Below, piece after piece: positions 63,317 through 64,000 of a stretch of 64,000 bases of DNA. Each line of letters opens with the position of its first letter. The stretch's first letter is position 1. The position numbers and the translations under genes were made by a program. The DNA is from Xanthobacter flavus. Its GTDB lineage: Bacteria > Pseudomonadota > Alphaproteobacteria > Rhizobiales > Xanthobacteraceae. The stretch covers positions 4,237,001 through 4,301,000 of the forward strand of contig NZ_JAGGML010000001.1 of NCBI RefSeq assembly GCF_017875275.1. Direction: 5' to 3'. A model generated the notes under the pieces. That model was not told the DNA's origin and made no database searches. It was given only the letters and a program-made list of their open reading frames with translations.

Positions 63317-64000
63317 TCACCAGTGGACCATGGGCAGGCCCGCCACCGGTGAACGGAAAAAGGGAATGCGGGTGCCGCGCAGGCTGCCCACATAGACGGT
63401 CCGAAGGTCCGGGCCGCCGAAGGTGACGCTCGCGAACCAGGGGGCGATGGTGCCGCCGCAGGCGAGCATCAGCTCGGGCGTCACGGCGTCCTTCTCCAGC
63501 GCCGCCATCAGCGCCTTGCCGGCGGCGCTGCCGCGGTCGTCATCGAGGATGATGCGCAGGTCGCCGTCCGGGGTGATGGCGAAGATGCGGTCCGTCATCA
63601 CATGGGTGCCCCAGAGGTTGCCATGCGCGTCGAAGGCGATGCCGTCGATGAAGGCGCCGTGGTCCGAGGGGCCGAAGGTCTCGCGGTCGGTGAGGTCGCC
63701 GTTGGGCAGCGCCCTGAGGCGCGTCACCCGCTTGCCGCCCGTCTCGACAACGTAGAGCCATTCCTCCTTGGCGTCGAAGCGGATCTCGTTGGTGAAGCAG
63801 AAGCCGTCCGCGACGATGCGCAGATGGCCGTTCTCGTAAAGCGCCACATAGCCGTCCGCGACGTTCGGGCTCATGGCCTGCATCCAGTTCTTGATGCGGG
63901 TGGAGATGGTGAGCCAGATGCGGTCCCTTCTGTCGCGCAGCACGAAATTGACCTTGCCGATCGGTGTGCCGTCGATGGTGTCGGCGAGCACGCGGGATTG
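63317..64000 (-). CDS. SMP-30/gluconolactonase family protein (partial, runs off the window end)
   Basis: The frame is open through position 64000, so the N-terminal part lies outside. The visible 227 residues are a six-bladed propeller of the SMP-30/gluconolactonase/LRE type: FCFTNEIRFDAKEEWLYVVE and GAFIDGIAFDAHGNLWGTHV carry the metal-binding Asn and Asp. The C-terminal end is TRIPFFRSPVAGLPMVHW. The enzyme hydrolyses a lactone. It precedes the LivJ-like gene by 37 bases, so the two are likely one operon. Confidence 0.85.
   Translation of the reverse strand, partial: QSRVLADTIDGTPIGKVNFVLRDRRDRIWLTISTRIKNWMQAMSPNVADGYVALYENGHLRIVADGFCFTNEIRFDAKEEWLYVVETGGKRVTRLRALPNGDLTDRETFGPSDHGAFIDGIAFDAHGNLWGTHVMTDRIFAITPDGDLRIILDDDRGSAAGKALMAALEKDAVTPELMLACGGTIAPWFASVTFGGPDLRTVYVGSLRGTRIPFFRSPVAGLPMVHW

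Overview
The window is about 64 kb of GC-rich DNA from an alphaproteobacterium, most likely a member of the Hyphomicrobiales (Rhizobiales). The evidence is the tuf–trnW–secE–nusG–rplKAJL–rpoBC order, a very long cyclic beta-1,2-glucan synthase (NdvB/ChvB type), an MHS-family MFS transporter with a long periplasmic insert, and several small proteins of types common in rhizobia-like genomes. A Xanthobacteraceae-like genus (Xanthobacter, Azorhizobium, Ancylobacter) is a guess from general resemblance only.

Layout. 0-5 kb: the start of an OmpR-type response regulator, then a complete iron-type surface-signalling set on the minus strand (FecI-like sigma factor, FecR-like anti-sigma factor, TonB-dependent receptor with an STN domain). 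5.0-6.2 kb: a graveyard holding a broken IS3-family element and remnants of a phage-like XRE module. 6.4-8.5 kb: an unusual 696-residue five-heme cytochrome that joins an AdhB-like triheme part to a TsdA-like diheme part. 8.6-13.9 kb: a periplasmic redox and cell-wall operon (DsbD, DsbA-like, L,D-transpeptidase lipoprotein), divergent from a PmrAB/QseBC-like two-component system.

14.0-28.9 kb looks like an integrated genomic island. An intact tRNA-Thr(TGT) gene lies at its right edge, an 18-bp exact copy of the tRNA 3' end lies at its left edge (14243-14260), and a piece of P4-type integrase abuts the tRNA gene. The island carries a PHB-depolymerase-like esterase with a ribbon-helix-helix partner, the 2853-residue glucan synthase, a run of small proteins (one DUF1488 gene broken by an amber codon), a cold-shock protein, two further small genes, and fragments of chrA, a NicO nickel/cobalt transporter and insertion sequences. 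A 3' half of tRNA-His sits just outside the left edge.

29-37 kb is mostly housekeeping and envelope genes: an MHS transporter, RlmB, tRNA-Tyr, tRNA-Gly, a DUF1254/DUF1214 protein with a secreted partner, a solitary solute-binding protein and a lipoprotein. 37.3-51.5 kb is the core translation/transcription block: tuf, tRNA-Trp, secE, nusG, rplK, rplA, rplJ, rplL, rpoB and rpoC, with clear terminators and intergenic hairpins. 51.6-64 kb holds an APC permease, a J-domain protein, an RsmB-type methyltransferase, a YgiQ-type radical SAM protein, a luciferase-like monooxygenase, a cysteine-rich triple-repeat secreted protein, a Tat-exported amidohydrolase, a small acid-rich hypothetical, an Rnk-like protein, a LivJ-like binding protein and a truncated SMP-30 family gene.

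All assignments come from reading the sequence and from family knowledge. No database search was run.
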